From NCBI RefSeq assembly GCF_943193205.1, contig NZ_CALPDD010000014.1:1-63245 (forward strand): 63,245 bases of DNA. Reading direction: 5' to 3'. This DNA is from Alistipes muris. GTDB taxonomy: Bacteria > Bacteroidota > Bacteroidia > Bacteroidales > Rikenellaceae. The position numbers were made by a program, and so were the translations under genes. Each line of letters starts with the position of its first letter. The first letter of the stretch is position 1. Under the pieces are notes generated by a model, which did no database searches, was not told the origin of the DNA, and saw only the letters and a program-made list of their open reading frames with translations. This document shows positions 25,453 through 35,583 of the stretch, piece after piece.

Positions 25453-28299
25453 ATGGCCGCGCCGGGATTTCTGGAAGAAGTGGCCCGCGACCTCCACGCA
25501 CGCTACGGCGCGGAGCTGAGCGACCGGACCATCCTGTTTCCGTCGCGGCGCGCACGGCTGTTCTTCACCGACGCCCTGAGCCGGATTGCGGACCGGCCCA
25601 TGTGGCAGCCGGCGTGGACCACGATCGACTGCCTGACAACCGAAATCTCGGGGCTCGAAACGGGCGACCGCCTGCGGCTCATCGCCGAACTCTACAAGGT
25701 CTATTCGCAGTACCACGACGAAGCGTTCGACAAATTCTACTTCTGGGGCGAGATGCTCCTGGCCGACTTCGACACCATCGACAAATACCGCATCGACGCC
25801 CGGCAGCTATTCCGCAACCTGTCGGAAATCAAGGAACTGGAAGCCGACATATCGTATCTGACGCCTGCCCAGCTGCAAATCCTGAGCTTCTGGTCGTCGC
25901 TGGGCCCCGAAGCCGACCTGTCGGAGGAGAAACGCCGCTTCCTGGCAATCTGGAAGACGCTGGGGCCCATCTACGAACGCTACCGCGAACGGCTGGCCGC
26001 GCTGGGCATCGCCTACGGGGGCATGGTACAGCGCGCCGCGGCCGAGAAAATCGAAGCGGGCGACTATGCGTTTCCGGAACCCCGGCGCTACGTGGTGGCG
26101 GGATTCAACGCACTGTCGGAATGCGAGAAAATCCTGTTCCGGTTCCTCGCCACGACGGCCGAAACCGACTTCTACTGGGACTACGACACCTATTATAAAA
26201 CGAATCCCGAGCAGGAAGCGGGCATGTTCGTGCGCGAAAACATGGCGCTTTTTCCGCCGCGCGCGGAACTCTCGCACGACGGCATGGCCCTGCCCAAGGA
26301 ACTGACCGTGGTTTCGGCGGTGTCGAATGCCGTGCAATGCAAATACGCCGCGGAAATCCTGCGCGAATATGCCCGGCAGGCGCCTTTGGACAAACGGACG
26401 GCGGTGGTGCTGACCGACGAAAATCTGCTGCTGCCGCTGCTCTACGCGCTGCCCGCAGAAGCGGGCAAGGTCAATGTGACGATGGGCTATCCGCTCAAAC
26501 AGACGCTGGCCTACACCTTTGTGGAACGGCTGGTGGCGCTGCAAGCCCGCCGCCGGAGCAAAGGGACGGAAACGACTTTCTATCACGCGGACGCGACGGG
26601 ACTGCTGAACCATCCCTATGTTTCGGGGTGCGACGAAGCGCTGACCCGCACGCTGTCGGAGGAGATAGCCGACGAACGCCGGATTTCGGTCGACGCCGCG
26701 TGGCTGGGCCGCAACGACCTGCTGCGAAGTGTCTTCCGCCCTGCCGAAAGCTGGCAGGAACTCTCCGACTGGCTGCTGGAAGTCATCGGCGCGGTGGCCC
26801 GGATGCCCTATGCCGGAGACGACGCTGGCCAACGGACCGAATTCCTGGCAGTCATCGCCGAAGAAATCCACAAACTGCGCAACTCGCTCGAAACCTGCGG
26901 CATACCCATCGAAACAGAAACCTATGCCTCGCTGCTGCGCCGCCACCTCCAAACGCTCCGCATTCCGTTCGAGGGCGAACCGCTGGAGGGACTGCAGGTA
27001 ATGGGCATCCTGGAAACCCGCAACCTCGACTTCGAGAACGTGGTCATCCTCTCGATGAACGACGACAACTTCCCGGGCAACCGCATGGCGCAGGCGTCGT
27101 TCATCCCCTACAACCTGCGGGCGGCCTTTGCGCTGCCGACGCCCGAACACCACGAAGGGGTCTTCGCCTACTATTTCTATCGGCTGATTCAGCGGGCGCA
27201 GCGCGTGCACATGCTCTACTGCTCGCATGCCGACGAAAAATCGACGGGCGAACCGAGCCGCTACATCTATCAGCTCGAATACGAAAGCGGAATTCCGGTG
27301 CGGCGAACCGAAGTGGGCGTCGATGTGAACCTGGCGCAGACAGCCCCCATCGAAGTGGGCAAAGACGCGCGGACGCTGGAACGGCTCGAACGCTTCGTCG
27401 ACCCCGAAAACCCGGCGACCCTCTCGCCGACGGCCTTTTTCCGCTATGTGGCCTGCCCGCTGCGCTTCTATTTCCACTCGGTGGCGCGGCTCACCCCCGA
27501 CGACGAAGTGACCGAAGAAGTCGACGCCCCGATGTTCGGCACGATACTGCATGCGGCGGCCCAAAAACTCTACGGCCGCATCGTAGGCGAAGCCCATCCG
27601 GGCGAAACCCTGCGGGCGATGATCCGCACGGACGAAGCGACGCGCGCAGTGACCGAAGCGATCAACGAAAACTACCTGCGCGACGCGGACGCGACGCCGG
27701 AAGAATACACGGGCGACCTGCTGCTGGTCAAAGACATCGTAACGCGCTACCTGCGCGGCGGCATCATGCGCCACGACGCGGCGCACGACGCATTCACGAC
27801 CACGGGGCTGGAACACGAAGTCGCCTATGCCTTTCCGTTCGAGGCGGCGGGCCGGAAACTGCAACTCAAATTCGCCGGAATCGCCGACCGCATCGACCGG
27901 CTGGACGACGGGACGCTGCGCGTGGTGGACTACAAGACGGGAGCGCCGCATCTGGAATTCGCAGGCATCGAAAGTCTCTTCCGCGGCGAGGGGAAACAAC
28001 GGCTCTCCAACATTCTCCAAACCCTGCTCTACGCCATGATGCTCTACCATTCGCAGGGGTGCGACGCCCGCCCGGCGCTTTACTATGTCCGCAACATGCA
28101 CCGGGAGGACTACGCGCCGGAACTGGACGACAAACAACTGGGGCAGCGAGGAACGCCCTACTCGGCATACGCCGCGCCGTTCGAGGAACTGCTGCGCACC
28201 ACGCTGGCCGAACTCTACGACCCCGCCGTACCGTTCCGGCAGTGCGAGGACCCCGACACGTGCAAATTCTGCGACTTCAACGTAATCTGCAAACGATAA
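25453..28299 (+). CDS. AddB-like PD-(D/E)XK nuclease family protein
   Basis: This 948-residue protein fits the AddB-like partner of the AddA helicase. There is no Walker A motif at the N-terminus. The C-terminal third is a RecB-type nuclease with LRVVDYKTGAPH around residue 825 and the iron-sulfur staple typical of AddB: one cysteine in VACPLRFYFHS (Cys668) and a terminal cluster Cys937, Cys940, Cys946 (CKFCDFNVIC). It lies immediately after the DUF2807 gene and is closed by a hairpin. Confidence 0.9.
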   Translation: MAAPGFLEEVARDLHARYGAELSDRTILFPSRRARLFFTDALSRIADRPMWQPAWTTIDCLTTEISGLETGDRLRLIAELYKVYSQYHDEAFDKFYFWGEMLLADFDTIDKYRIDARQLFRNLSEIKELEADISYLTPAQLQILSFWSSLGPEADLSEEKRRFLAIWKTLGPIYERYRERLAALGIAYGGMVQRAAAEKIEAGDYAFPEPRRYVVAGFNALSECEKILFRFLATTAETDFYWDYDTYYKTNPEQEAGMFVRENMALFPPRAELSHDGMALPKELTVVSAVSNAVQCKYAAEILREYARQAPLDKRTAVVLTDENLLLPLLYALPAEAGKVNVTMGYPLKQTLAYTFVERLVALQARRRSKGTETTFYHADATGLLNHPYVSGCDEALTRTLSEEIADERRISVDAAWLGRNDLLRSVFRPAESWQELSDWLLEVIGAVARMPYAGDDAGQRTEFLAVIAEEIHKLRNSLETCGIPIETETYASLLRRHLQTLRIPFEGEPLEGLQVMGILETRNLDFENVVILSMNDDNFPGNRMAQASFIPYNLRAAFALPTPEHHEGVFAYYFYRLIQRAQRVHMLYCSHADEKSTGEPSRYIYQLEYESGIPVRRTEVGVDVNLAQTAPIEVGKDARTLERLERFVDPENPATLSPTAFFRYVACPLRFYFHSVARLTPDDEVTEEVDAPMFGTILHAAAQKLYGRIVGEAHPGETLRAMIRTDEATRAVTEAINENYLRDADATPEEYTGDLLLVKDIVTRYLRGGIMRHDAAHDAFTTTGLEHEVAYAFPFEAAGRKLQLKFAGIADRIDRLDDGTLRVVDYKTGAPHLEFAGIESLFRGEGKQRLSNILQTLLYAMMLYHSQGCDARPALYYVRNMHREDYAPELDDKQLGQRGTPYSAYAAPFEELLRTTLAELYDPAVPFRQCEDPDTCKFCDFNVICKR

Positions 28300-28388
28300 A
28301 AAGGCAGGCCGGACCCGAAAGAATCCAGGCCGGCAAGCCCTGCCCTATCCAGACGACCACCCCTCCGCCCGACGGAATCCGCAAAACA

Positions 28389-28427
28389 AAACGCCGGAAC
28401 TTCCTTTCCTCGGAAGCTCCGGCGTTT
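28389..28427. terminator. Terminator hairpin after the addB-like gene
   Basis: An outer stem, AAACGCCGGA paired with TCCGGCGTTT, encloses an inner CTTCC/GGAAG stem. It lies between convergent addB-like (+) and tsf (-). Confidence 0.8.
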
Positions 28428-28444
28428 CAATAAACGGCCGACGG

Positions 28445-29275
28445 CTACTCGCCCAGCGCGAAACGCTTGTAAGCGATGACCGTAGCGTCCTTGTCAGCCT
28501 TGCGGATGAACTCGGCGATGGTCTCCTTCTCGCCGACGACGCACTGGTTCAGAAGCGTATTCTCCTCGAAGAACTTGCGCATCTTACCCTCGGCGATCTT
28601 CTCGAGAATCTCGTCGGGCTTGTTGGCGTTCTTGGGGTCCTGCTTCATGGCCTCGACAGCGATCTGACGCTCGTGAGCGACCACGTCGGCGGGGCAATCG
28701 GCCACGTCGATGGCGATGGGCGCCATAGCCGTAGCCTGCATGGCGACAGCGTGGGCGACCTCCTCGGGCACAGCCTTGTTGAAACCGAGCACCGTACCCA
28801 ACTTCTTGTTGAAGTGGACGTAAGCGGTGCAGTAGGGAGCCTCGATGCGGGCATAGTAGGCCAGCTCGATTTTCTCGCCCGTCTGACCCGACTTCTCGGT
28901 CACCATCTCCTCGACGGTATGGCCCTCGGCGTTCTTGGTAGCCAGGAGCGCATCGCGGTCGGCAGCGTCGGCAGCGACCGCAACCTCCAACATGGCGTTG
29001 GCGGAAGCGGCGTACTCGGCATTCTGAGCCACGAAGTCGGTCTCGCAGGCGAGGCAGAGGATATAAGCCTTGCCACCCACGATTTTAGTCACGACAACGC
29101 CCTCGGTAGCGGTACGGTCGGCGCGCTTGGCAACGACGAGCTTACCCTTTTCGCGGATAATATCCTGTGCGCGGTTGTAATCGCCCTCCGCCTCGATGAG
29201 TGCCTTCTTGCAATCCATCATGCCGGCACCCGTCATCTTGCGGAGCTTCATCACATCGGCAGCTTTGATTTCCAT
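28445..29275 (-). CDS. tsf: Elongation factor Ts
   Basis: This 276-residue guanine-nucleotide exchange factor serves EF-Tu. The N-terminal UBA-like part MEIKAADVMKLRKMTGAGMMDCKKAL contains the conserved TGAGMMDCKKAL motif that contacts EF-Tu. The length is normal. It follows rpsB by about 100 bases, in the usual rpsB-tsf order. Confidence 0.97.
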   Translation of the reverse strand: MEIKAADVMKLRKMTGAGMMDCKKALIEAEGDYNRAQDIIREKGKLVVAKRADRTATEGVVVTKIVGGKAYILCLACETDFVAQNAEYAASANAMLEVAVAADAADRDALLATKNAEGHTVEEMVTEKSGQTGEKIELAYYARIEAPYCTAYVHFNKKLGTVLGFNKAVPEEVAHAVAMQATAMAPIAIDVADCPADVVAHERQIAVEAMKQDPKNANKPDEILEKIAEGKMRKFFEENTLLNQCVVGEKETIAEFIRKADKDATVIAYKRFALGE

Positions 29276-29378
29276 AATTGTCTGAATTTAAGATTTACGT
29301 TCGTTTGCATGACCTTCTCCTGCCTCGGCAAAACCCAAGCCAACCTGGGCGCCGCCCCGGCAAGAGAAAAAGCCCGTG

Positions 29379-30248
29379 TTACTCCTCCGCAGCGGCTGCG
29401 GGCTCCTCGTAGGAAGTTTCGACAGCGGCGACAACCTCCTTGACAGCCTCCTCCTCGGCATCAACGGTAGCTTTGACAGCCTTCTTGATGCGGGGTTTGG
29501 CTTCCTTCTTGGCAGCTTCACCTGCGGCCTCGGCCTCCTGGGTCTCCTTCTCCTTTTCGAGCTTGCGCTCCTCGAGACCCTCGGCCAACGCGGCGCACAT
29601 GGCCTCTACGACCACGGCGATCGACTTGGTGGCATCGTCATTTGCAGGGATTACGTAATCAATGTCGGTCGGATCACAACAAGTATCAACCATTGCAAAG
29701 ACGGGGATGCTCAAACGCTTGGCCTCCTTGACGGCGTTGGCCTCCTTCTGAACGTCGACGACGAACAGAGCGGCGGGCAGACGCGTGAGGTCGGCGATGG
29801 AACCGAGGTTCTTTTCGAGCTTCGCACGCTGGCGTGCGATCTGGAGCTTCTCGCGCTTGGAGAAGTTATCGAACGTGCCGTCGGCGGTCATCTTGTCGAT
29901 GGTCGCCATCTTCTTGACGGCTTTACGTATGGTGGGGAAGTTTGTCAGCATACCGCCGGCCCAACGCTCTGTAACGTAAGGCATACCGACGGCTGCCACC
30001 TTTTCGGCAACGATTTCCTTGGCTTGTTTCTTGGTGGCGACGAACAGCACGCGGCGACCGCTCTTGGCGATCTGCTTGATGGCTGCGGCAGCCTCATCGA
30101 TCTTCAGCACGGTCTTGTGCAGGTCGATGATATGGATGCCGTTCTTCTCCATGAAGATGTAGGGAGCCATTTTGGGGTTCCACTTACGCTTCAGGTGACC
30201 GAAATGGGCGCCGGCCTCCAACAATGTATTAAAATCTGTACGTGACAT
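29379..30248 (-). CDS. rpsB: 30S ribosomal protein S2
   Basis: The 289-residue S2 protein contains the family signatures TLLEAGAHFGHLKRKWNPKM and PYVTERWAGGMLTNFPTI. It carries a C-terminal extension of about 55 residues, rich in Lys, Ala and Glu (starting near EKEKETQEAEAAGEAAKKEA), absent from short S2 proteins and common in Bacteroidetes. The ATG at 30248 (MSRTDFN) is used because upstream in-frame residues do not belong to S2. It is followed by tsf. Confidence 0.97.
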   Translation of the reverse strand: MSRTDFNTLLEAGAHFGHLKRKWNPKMAPYIFMEKNGIHIIDLHKTVLKIDEAAAAIKQIAKSGRRVLFVATKKQAKEIVAEKVAAVGMPYVTERWAGGMLTNFPTIRKAVKKMATIDKMTADGTFDNFSKREKLQIARQRAKLEKNLGSIADLTRLPAALFVVDVQKEANAVKEAKRLSIPVFAMVDTCCDPTDIDYVIPANDDATKSIAVVVEAMCAALAEGLEERKLEKEKETQEAEAAGEAAKKEAKPRIKKAVKATVDAEEEAVKEVVAAVETSYEEPAAAAEE

Positions 30249-30290
30249 TTTCGATTCGTAATTAAAACTGATTCTAATTCTCTTTTCAAC

Positions 30291-30331
30291 AACTCCGCGA
30301 GTAGCGGTCCTTAGGGCCGGTCCCCGGAGTT
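30291..30331 (-). promoter_or_regulatory. Leader hairpin upstream of rpsB
   Basis: AACTCCG (30291-30297) and CGGAGTT (30325-30331) can pair around a GC-rich loop in the rpsB leader. It might be a ribosomal-protein leader structure, but I could not match it to a known motif. Confidence 0.3.
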
Positions 30332-30376
30332 TTCCGCGGCGCGGCAACCGAGAGGCAGTACCTATTTATTATATAA

Positions 30377-30401
30377 GATTCTTCGCTGTGCTCAGAATGA
30401 C
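30377..30401. repeat. Dispersed intergenic repeat copy
   Basis: This copy of the CTTCGCTNNGCTCAGAATGAC family lies between rpsI and rpsB inside the ribosomal protein gene cluster, in the same orientation as the other full copies. Confidence 0.8.
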
Positions 30402-30462
30402 ATAACCAAGGCAATCCCTGCGGTTTGAAACCGACGCCGTACATGCCGAAATTCCGGTCGTA

Positions 30463-30849
30463 CTAACGCTTGCTGAACTGGAACTTGCGGCGTGCTCCGG
30501 GCTGACCGGGCTTCTTACGCTCAACCTCGCGGGGATCGCGGGTGAGGAAACCTGCCTTCTTGAGCGTGGGACGCATCTCGGCGTCGATCTCGCACAATGC
30601 GCGAGCGATACCCAGACGTGCGGCCTCGGCCTGACCCTTGATACCACCGCCATCGAGGTTGATGGTGATGTCGTAATTCTCGGCGGTGTTGGTAGCCAAC
30701 AGGGGCTGCTTCACCTGGAACTGGAGAATTTCGAGGGGGAAATAAGCGGCGAGTTCCTTGCGGTTGATGGTAATCTGACCCTTGCCCGGCTTCACGTATA
30801 CGCGAGCCACAGCGGCCTTGCGACGACCTACGGTGTTTACAACTTCCAT
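30463..30849 (-). CDS. rpsI: 30S ribosomal protein S9
   Basis: This 128-residue protein begins MEVVNTVGRRKAAVARVYVK and ends with the basic tail PGARRKFQFSKR that reaches the ribosomal P site. GGGIKGQAEAARLGIARAL is the S9 signature. It follows rplM by 5 bases in the conserved rplM-rpsI operon. Confidence 0.98.
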   Translation of the reverse strand: MEVVNTVGRRKAAVARVYVKPGKGQITINRKELAAYFPLEILQFQVKQPLLATNTAENYDITINLDGGGIKGQAEAARLGIARALCEIDAEMRPTLKKAGFLTRDPREVERKKPGQPGARRKFQFSKR

Positions 30850-30854
30850 AACGC

Positions 30855-31310
30855 TTACTTAATCTCGTTTAACTTGATACTCTTGGGGTTCTGTGCGGCG
30901 TGCGGATGCTCGGCGCCTGCATAGACCTTCAGATTTTTCAACAGCACGGCACCCAGACGCGTGCGGGGCAGCATGCCCTTGACGGCCTTTTCAACCAGGA
31001 AAGTAGGTTTCTTGGCGAGGTAATCGGCCGGAGTAGCGAAACGCTGACCGCCGGGATACCCCGTGTGACGCGTGTAGACCTTGTCGGTCATTTTCTTGCC
31101 CGTGAGCTTCACCTTGTCCGCGTTGACGACGATGACGTAGTCGCCGCAGTCGACGTGGGGCGTGTAGCTGGGCTTGTTCTTGCCGCGGAGGATCTTGGCC
31201 ACCTGCGAAGCAAGACGTCCCAATACCTCGTTCGTAGCATCGATCACCACCCATTCCTTGGCGACGGTCGAAGCATTGGCCGAGATAGTCTTGTAGCTTA
31301 ATGAATCCAC
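30855..31310 (-). CDS. rplM: 50S ribosomal protein L13
   Basis: The 151-residue L13 carries WVVIDATNEVLGRLASQVAK and GDYVIVVNADKVKLTGKK, and the L13 signature region VYTRHTGYPGG with MLPRTRLG. It is the first gene of the rplM-rpsI unit, with a perfect -7 box about 57 bases upstream. Confidence 0.98.
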   Translation of the reverse strand: MDSLSYKTISANASTVAKEWVVIDATNEVLGRLASQVAKILRGKNKPSYTPHVDCGDYVIVVNADKVKLTGKKMTDKVYTRHTGYPGGQRFATPADYLAKKPTFLVEKAVKGMLPRTRLGAVLLKNLKVYAGAEHPHAAQNPKSIKLNEIK

Positions 31311-31366
31311 TGTTTTACGTTTAGTTTAACTTGTTTGTAATCCGTTTCCCGCACTACGCGGGTGCG

Positions 31367-31374
31367 CAAAGGTA
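31367..31374 (-). promoter_or_regulatory. -7 box TACCTTTG for rplM-rpsI
   Basis: The complement of 31367-31374 is a perfect TAnnTTTG. A short CGCAC/GTGCG stem can form at the beginning of the predicted leader. Confidence 0.65.
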
Positions 31375-31448
31375 CGAAAAAATATTCACCCGGCAAACCG
31401 CACGGCGAAAAATTGCGGCGCCGGGTGAAAAAAAGAAGCCCTGCGAAC

Positions 31449-31877
31449 CTAACGGCGATACGGACGAGGGCGAATTCTTCTGATTTTCAGATTTTTTGCG
31501 CTATCGCGTGCCGGACGGTTACGGGCGGGGTCGCCGGGCAGATAACAAACCGCGATGGAATCGCCCTTGCGCACGCCGACGGACGCGGAACCGAGCCGGT
31601 GGGAATCCTCGAACTCCTGCCCGCCGACCGAAAAACGGTAGTCGAGGTAATGGACCGTCACCTTTTCGCGGCGCGAAGTGCGCCGGGTGACCCGCCGGGT
31701 GCGGTACTCGGTCTTGGTGTAAATACGGGTCACGACGCCCATCGTTTCGACGCCCTCTTTCTTGAAACGGCCGTTGAGCCAAAAGGCATAGCCCGAACCG
31801 ACGGCGAGGGCGGCGACCAAAGCCGCAAGCGCCCCGCGCCAAACACCGCGCCACGTTCGGGAAGCGGAATTTTCCAT
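31449..31877 (-). CDS. DUF3592-like small membrane protein
   Basis: This 142-residue protein has one N-terminal membrane helix (about 14-33) followed by a basic beta-rich domain containing ETMGVVTRIYTKTEYRTRR and YRFSVGGQEFEDSHRLG, the pattern of DUF3592 proteins. The ATG at 31877 is preferred to a TTG two codons upstream. It stands alone between rplM and the decarboxylase operon. Function unknown; the family assignment is tentative. Confidence 0.6.
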   Translation of the reverse strand: MENSASRTWRGVWRGALAALVAALAVGSGYAFWLNGRFKKEGVETMGVVTRIYTKTEYRTRRVTRRTSRREKVTVHYLDYRFSVGGQEFEDSHRLGSASVGVRKGDSIAVCYLPGDPARNRPARDSAKNLKIRRIRPRPYRR

Positions 31878-31945
31878 GGACAAAAACGAACTTTAATGAA
31901 AAAGGGGCGGACCCAAATCCACCCCTATCGAAACAACGCCCCGGA

Positions 31946-33157
31946 CTAACCCAGGAACGAAAGCAGAATACCTGCGGCCACGGCCGAACCGACGACGCCG
32001 GCGACGTTGGGTCCCATGGCGTGCATCAGCAGATAGTTGCCCGGATCGGCTTTCTGCCCCTCGGTCTGCGACACGCGGGCGGCCATCGGCACGGCCGAAA
32101 CGCCTGCCGAACCAATCAGCGGGTTGATTTTGTTGCCCTCCTTGCAGAAGCAGTTCATCAGCTTGGCCAACAGCACACCGCAGGCGGTGCCCAGCGCAAA
32201 CGCGGCGACGCCCAGCACGAGGATGCCCAGCGTGCGGACATTCAGAAACGCCTCGGCAGTAGCCGTAGCACCGACCGTCAGACCGAGGAAGATGACCACG
32301 ATGTTCATCAGCTCGTTCTGCACCGTCTTGCTCAGACGGTCGACAACACCGCACTCCTTCATCAAGTTACCGAGCATCAGACAGCCGATAAGCGGCGCGG
32401 CGCTGGGCAGTAACAGCGAAATGATGACAGCGATGATAATCGGAAAAAGGATACGCTCCAGTTTGGAAACGGGGCGCAGCGTGCTCATCTTGATTTTGCG
32501 CTCTTTCTCGGTCGTCAGCAGCCGCATGATGGGGGGCTGGATGACGGGAACGAGGGCCATGTAGGAATAAGCCGCCACGGCGATGGGACCCAGCAGCTCG
32601 GGCGAGAGCATCGAGGTGAGGTAGATGGCCGTAGGACCGTCGGCCCCGCCGATGATACCGATGGAACCTGCCTGCGCGGGCGAGAAACCCAGCGCGAACG
32701 CCCCGAGGAAGGTGACGAAGATACCGATTTGCGCCGCGGCCCCGAGCAGGAAACTCTTGGGATTGGCAATCAGCGGCCCGAAATCGGTCATGGCGCCGAC
32801 GCCGACGAAAATCAAGCAGGGATAGATACCCAGCTTGACACCCAGATAGAGGTAGTCGAGCAACCCGGCATTGGCGACGAAGATGTCCCAATGCACGTGC
32901 CCGCCGGCGAAAAGCTCCGTGTGGTAGAGGTTGGCGCCGGGCAGGTTGGTGAGCAACATGCCGAACGCGATGGTGAAGAGCAGCAGCGGCTCGAACTTAT
33001 GCCGGATGGCCAGGTACATGAGGAAGCAGGCGACGCCCAGCATGACGACGCTGCCCCACCCCATCGAGGAGAAGAAACCTGCGATACCCGTGGACTCGGC
33101 GAATTTGAGCAGGCTCTCCGATACGAAATCGGAACCTGCGGTCAGAAAACTCCACAT
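31946..33157 (-). CDS. mmdB: Na+-translocating decarboxylase subunit beta (methylmalonyl-CoA/oxaloacetate type)
   Basis: The 403-residue, very hydrophobic protein is the Na+-pumping carboxybiotin decarboxylase subunit. It holds the family motifs [20 protein letters not shown] and [19 protein letters not shown] (the Asp-containing Na+/H+ site) and, near the end, [20 protein letters not shown]. It removes CO2 from carboxybiotin on the carrier subunit and exports Na+. It follows the biotin carrier by 4 bases. The whole operon reads mce, alpha subunit, gamma-like, biotin carrier, beta. Confidence 0.94.
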   Translation of the reverse strand: MWSFLTAGSDFVSESLLKFAESTGIAGFFSSMGWGSVVMLGVACFLMYLAIRHKFEPLLLFTIAFGMLLTNLPGANLYHTELFAGGHVHWDIFVANAGLLDYLYLGVKLGIYPCLIFVGVGAMTDFGPLIANPKSFLLGAAAQIGIFVTFLGAFALGFSPAQAGSIGIIGGADGPTAIYLTSMLSPELLGPIAVAAYSYMALVPVIQPPIMRLLTTEKERKIKMSTLRPVSKLERILFPIIIAVIISLLLPSAAPLIGCLMLGNLMKECGVVDRLSKTVQNELMNIVVIFLGLTVGATATAEAFLNVRTLGILVLGVAAFALGTACGVLLAKLMNCFCKEGNKINPLIGSAGVSAVPMAARVSQTEGQKADPGNYLLMHAMGPNVAGVVGSAVAAGILLSFLG

Positions 33158-33161
33158 AAGG

Positions 33162-33623
33162 CTACCCGATGACGATTAAGCTGTCGCCCTCCATGACGGT
33201 AGCGCCCTGCTGGATGAGAATCTCCTTGACCACACCGCCGCTCACGGCGTCGATATTGTTCTCCATCTTCATGGCTTCCAGCACGACGAGCGTCTGTCCG
33301 GCAGCGACGGTATCGCCGACAGCCACCTTGATGGCCAGCACCGTACCGGGCAGCGGGCACTTGACGACCGAACCGCCTGCGGAAGCCGCGGGTGCGATGC
33401 GCGGCGAAGGAGCCGCCGTGGAGGGAGTGATCATGCCGCTGTTGGCCTCGCGCGGTGCGGGAGCCACCTGCGGCCGCGAGGGTGCGGCGGCCGAAGCCCC
33501 GGCGATTTCGACCTCGTAGGGAGTGCCGTTGACGGTCACGTGGGCCACCGTCGAGGTTTCGTTGACCTCGTCGATCTGCACGTTATAATTTTGTCCGTTG
33601 ATTTTCAGTGAGTAATCTTTCAT
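33162..33623 (-). CDS. Biotin carboxyl carrier subunit
   Basis: This 153-residue protein has an N-terminal segment, an Ala/Pro-rich flexible linker (about 50-85) and a C-terminal biotinyl domain with [13 protein letters not shown]. The lysine in EAMKM is the biotinylation site. It shuttles the carboxyl group between the carboxyltransferase (35570-34005) and the membrane decarboxylase. It lies between the small membrane subunit and the beta subunit, 9 and 4 bases away. Confidence 0.93.
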   Translation of the reverse strand: MKDYSLKINGQNYNVQIDEVNETSTVAHVTVNGTPYEVEIAGASAAAPSRPQVAPAPREANSGMITPSTAAPSPRIAPAASAGGSVVKCPLPGTVLAIKVAVGDTVAAGQTLVVLEAMKMENNIDAVSGGVVKEILIQQGATVMEGDSLIVIG

Positions 33624-33632
33624 TGCAATAAA

Positions 33633-33989
33633 CTATTTACGGTCGGGCAACTGGGTGAGGCCGTGGATTTTGGAGTTCCACGGCGAATAGGCGCGCTTGA
33701 TGCTGAGGATGGTCAGCACCTCGGATTCGCGGTCGTGCATGGCGCTGCGGTAAATCTTGAGCGCCGTGGCGATGGCAGCGATCTCCTCCTCGTGGACCTG
33801 CCCCTGCACGACGACACGCCCCGAGGGAGCGGCCGCGGGAGCAGCGGTCTGCCGGACGGTGAACACGTAGCCGAAGAGCTTCATGACGCCGACGAGCAGC
33901 ACCAGCATGAAGAAGACCAGACAGACGCTGATGAGCGCCACCCACAACATTTCGGACCAGCCCCAGTCCGCTACTATCAACATTTTCAT
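33633..33989 (-). CDS. OadG-family small subunit (gamma/delta)
   Basis: This 118-residue protein has a single membrane helix (MLWVALISVCLVFFMLVLLVG, about 14-34), an Ala-rich linker and a short soluble end. It matches the OadG/MmdD family, which assembles and stabilises the decarboxylase complex. Two ATGs at 33989 and 33983 are both possible starts. Its position between the alpha and carrier subunits supports the call. Confidence 0.85.
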   Translation of the reverse strand: MKMLIVADWGWSEMLWVALISVCLVFFMLVLLVGVMKLFGYVFTVRQTAAPAAAPSGRVVVQGQVHEEEIAAIATALKIYRSAMHDRESEVLTILSIKRAYSPWNSKIHGLTQLPDRK

Positions 33990-34004
33990 GGTTGCAGGAT
34001 TGGG

Positions 34005-35570
34005 TTACAAAGGAATGTTGGAGTGCTTCTTGGCCGGATTCTGCAAACGCTTGGTAGCCAGCGACTGCAAGGCCCGGATGATGCGGAAGCGCGTGTTGCG
34101 CGGCTCGATGACGTCGTCGATGTAGCCGTAGCGGGCGGCGTTGTAGGGGTTGGAGAACTTGTCGTTGTACTCCTTCTCCTTCTCGGCGATGAAAGCGGCC
34201 TTCTCCTCGGGCTTGTCGGCAAGCTCCTTGAGCTCCTTGCCGTAGAGCACCTCGACGGCACCGCTGGCACCCATGACGGCGATTTCGGCCGACGGCCAGG
34301 CGTAGTTGATGTCGCCGCGGATGTGCTTGGACGACATGACGATGTAAGCACCGCCGTAAGCCTTGCGCAGGGTGATGGTAATCTTGGGAACCGTAGCCTC
34401 GCAGTAGGCGAAGAGCAGCTTGGCACCGTGGGTGATGACCCCGCCGTACTCCTGCGTGGTACCCGGCAGGAAGCCCGGCACGTCGACGAGCGTCACGATG
34501 GGGATGTTGAACGCGTCGCAGAACCGCACGAAACGGGCGGCCTTGCGGCTGGCGTTGATGTCGAGCACACCTGCCATGAACTTGGGCTGGTTGGCGATGA
34601 TGCCGACCGACTGGCCGTTGAAGCGGGCGAAGCAGGTGATGATGTTCTTGGCGTAGCTTGCAGCCGATTCGAGGAACTCGCCGTTGTCGACGATGGCGCG
34701 AATGACTTCGGCCATGTCGTAGGGCTTGTTGGCACGGTCGGGGATGATTTCGTTGAGCGAATCCTCCAAACGGTCGATCTTATCGGTGCAGACAGCCAGC
34801 GGAGCATCCTCCATGTTGTTCTGCGGCATGTAGGAAAGCAGCTTCTTGATAAGCTCGATACCCTCCTCCTCGGTGTTGACGGCGAACTGGGCGACGCCGG
34901 ACTTGGTGGTGTGCATCATGGCACCGCCCAACTGCTCCTGCGTCACGTCCTCGCCCGTCACGGTCTTGACGACCTTGGGACCCGTGAGGAACATGTTGGA
35001 AGTCTCCTTCTTCATGATGATGAAGTCGGTCAGCGCGGGCGAATAGACGGCACCGCCGGCGCAGGGGCCGAAGATGGCCGAAATCTGCGGGATGACGCCC
35101 GAAGCCATGACGTTGCGCTGGAAGATATTGGCATAACCGGCCAGGGCGTTGACACCCTCCTGGATACGTGCGCCGCCCGAATCGTTCATGCCGATGCAGG
35201 GGGCACCGTTGCGCATGGCCATGTCTATGACCTTGCAAATCTTATCGGACATGGACAGCGACAGCGAACCTGCCGTGACGGTGAAATCCTGTGCGAAGAC
35301 GTAAACCAACCGCCCGCCGATGGTACCGTAACCCGTCACCACGCCGTCGCCGAACGCATGGCTCTTGTCCATGCCGAAGTCGTAGCAACGGTGCGTGACG
35401 AACATGTCGAACTCCTCGAAACTGCCCTCGTCCAGCAACATCCGGATACGCTCGCGGGCCGTGTACTTGCCCTTGGCGTGCTGGGCGTCGATACGCTTCT
35501 GACCGCCGCCGAGACGCGCGGTTTCGCGGTTCTCGATGAGCTTGTTGATCTTGTTCTGAATTTCGCTCAT
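34005..35570 (-). CDS. mmdA: Methylmalonyl-CoA decarboxylase alpha subunit (carboxyltransferase)
   Basis: This 521-residue member of the biotin-dependent acyl-CoA carboxylase beta family transfers the carboxyl of (S)-methylmalonyl-CoA to biotin, or the reverse. The signatures are [21 protein letters not shown] and [19 protein letters not shown] in the N-half, and [16 protein letters not shown] and [17 protein letters not shown] in the C-half. In context with the beta, carrier and OadG genes it is the Na+-pumping decarboxylase that makes propionyl-CoA, not an anabolic carboxylase. It is 13 bases after mce. Confidence 0.95.
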   Translation of the reverse strand: MSEIQNKINKLIENRETARLGGGQKRIDAQHAKGKYTARERIRMLLDEGSFEEFDMFVTHRCYDFGMDKSHAFGDGVVTGYGTIGGRLVYVFAQDFTVTAGSLSLSMSDKICKVIDMAMRNGAPCIGMNDSGGARIQEGVNALAGYANIFQRNVMASGVIPQISAIFGPCAGGAVYSPALTDFIIMKKETSNMFLTGPKVVKTVTGEDVTQEQLGGAMMHTTKSGVAQFAVNTEEEGIELIKKLLSYMPQNNMEDAPLAVCTDKIDRLEDSLNEIIPDRANKPYDMAEVIRAIVDNGEFLESAASYAKNIITCFARFNGQSVGIIANQPKFMAGVLDINASRKAARFVRFCDAFNIPIVTLVDVPGFLPGTTQEYGGVITHGAKLLFAYCEATVPKITITLRKAYGGAYIVMSSKHIRGDINYAWPSAEIAVMGASGAVEVLYGKELKELADKPEEKAAFIAEKEKEYNDKFSNPYNAARYGYIDDVIEPRNTRFRIIRALQSLATKRLQNPAKKHSNIPL

Positions 35571-35583
35571 AGTCTTATACGGA

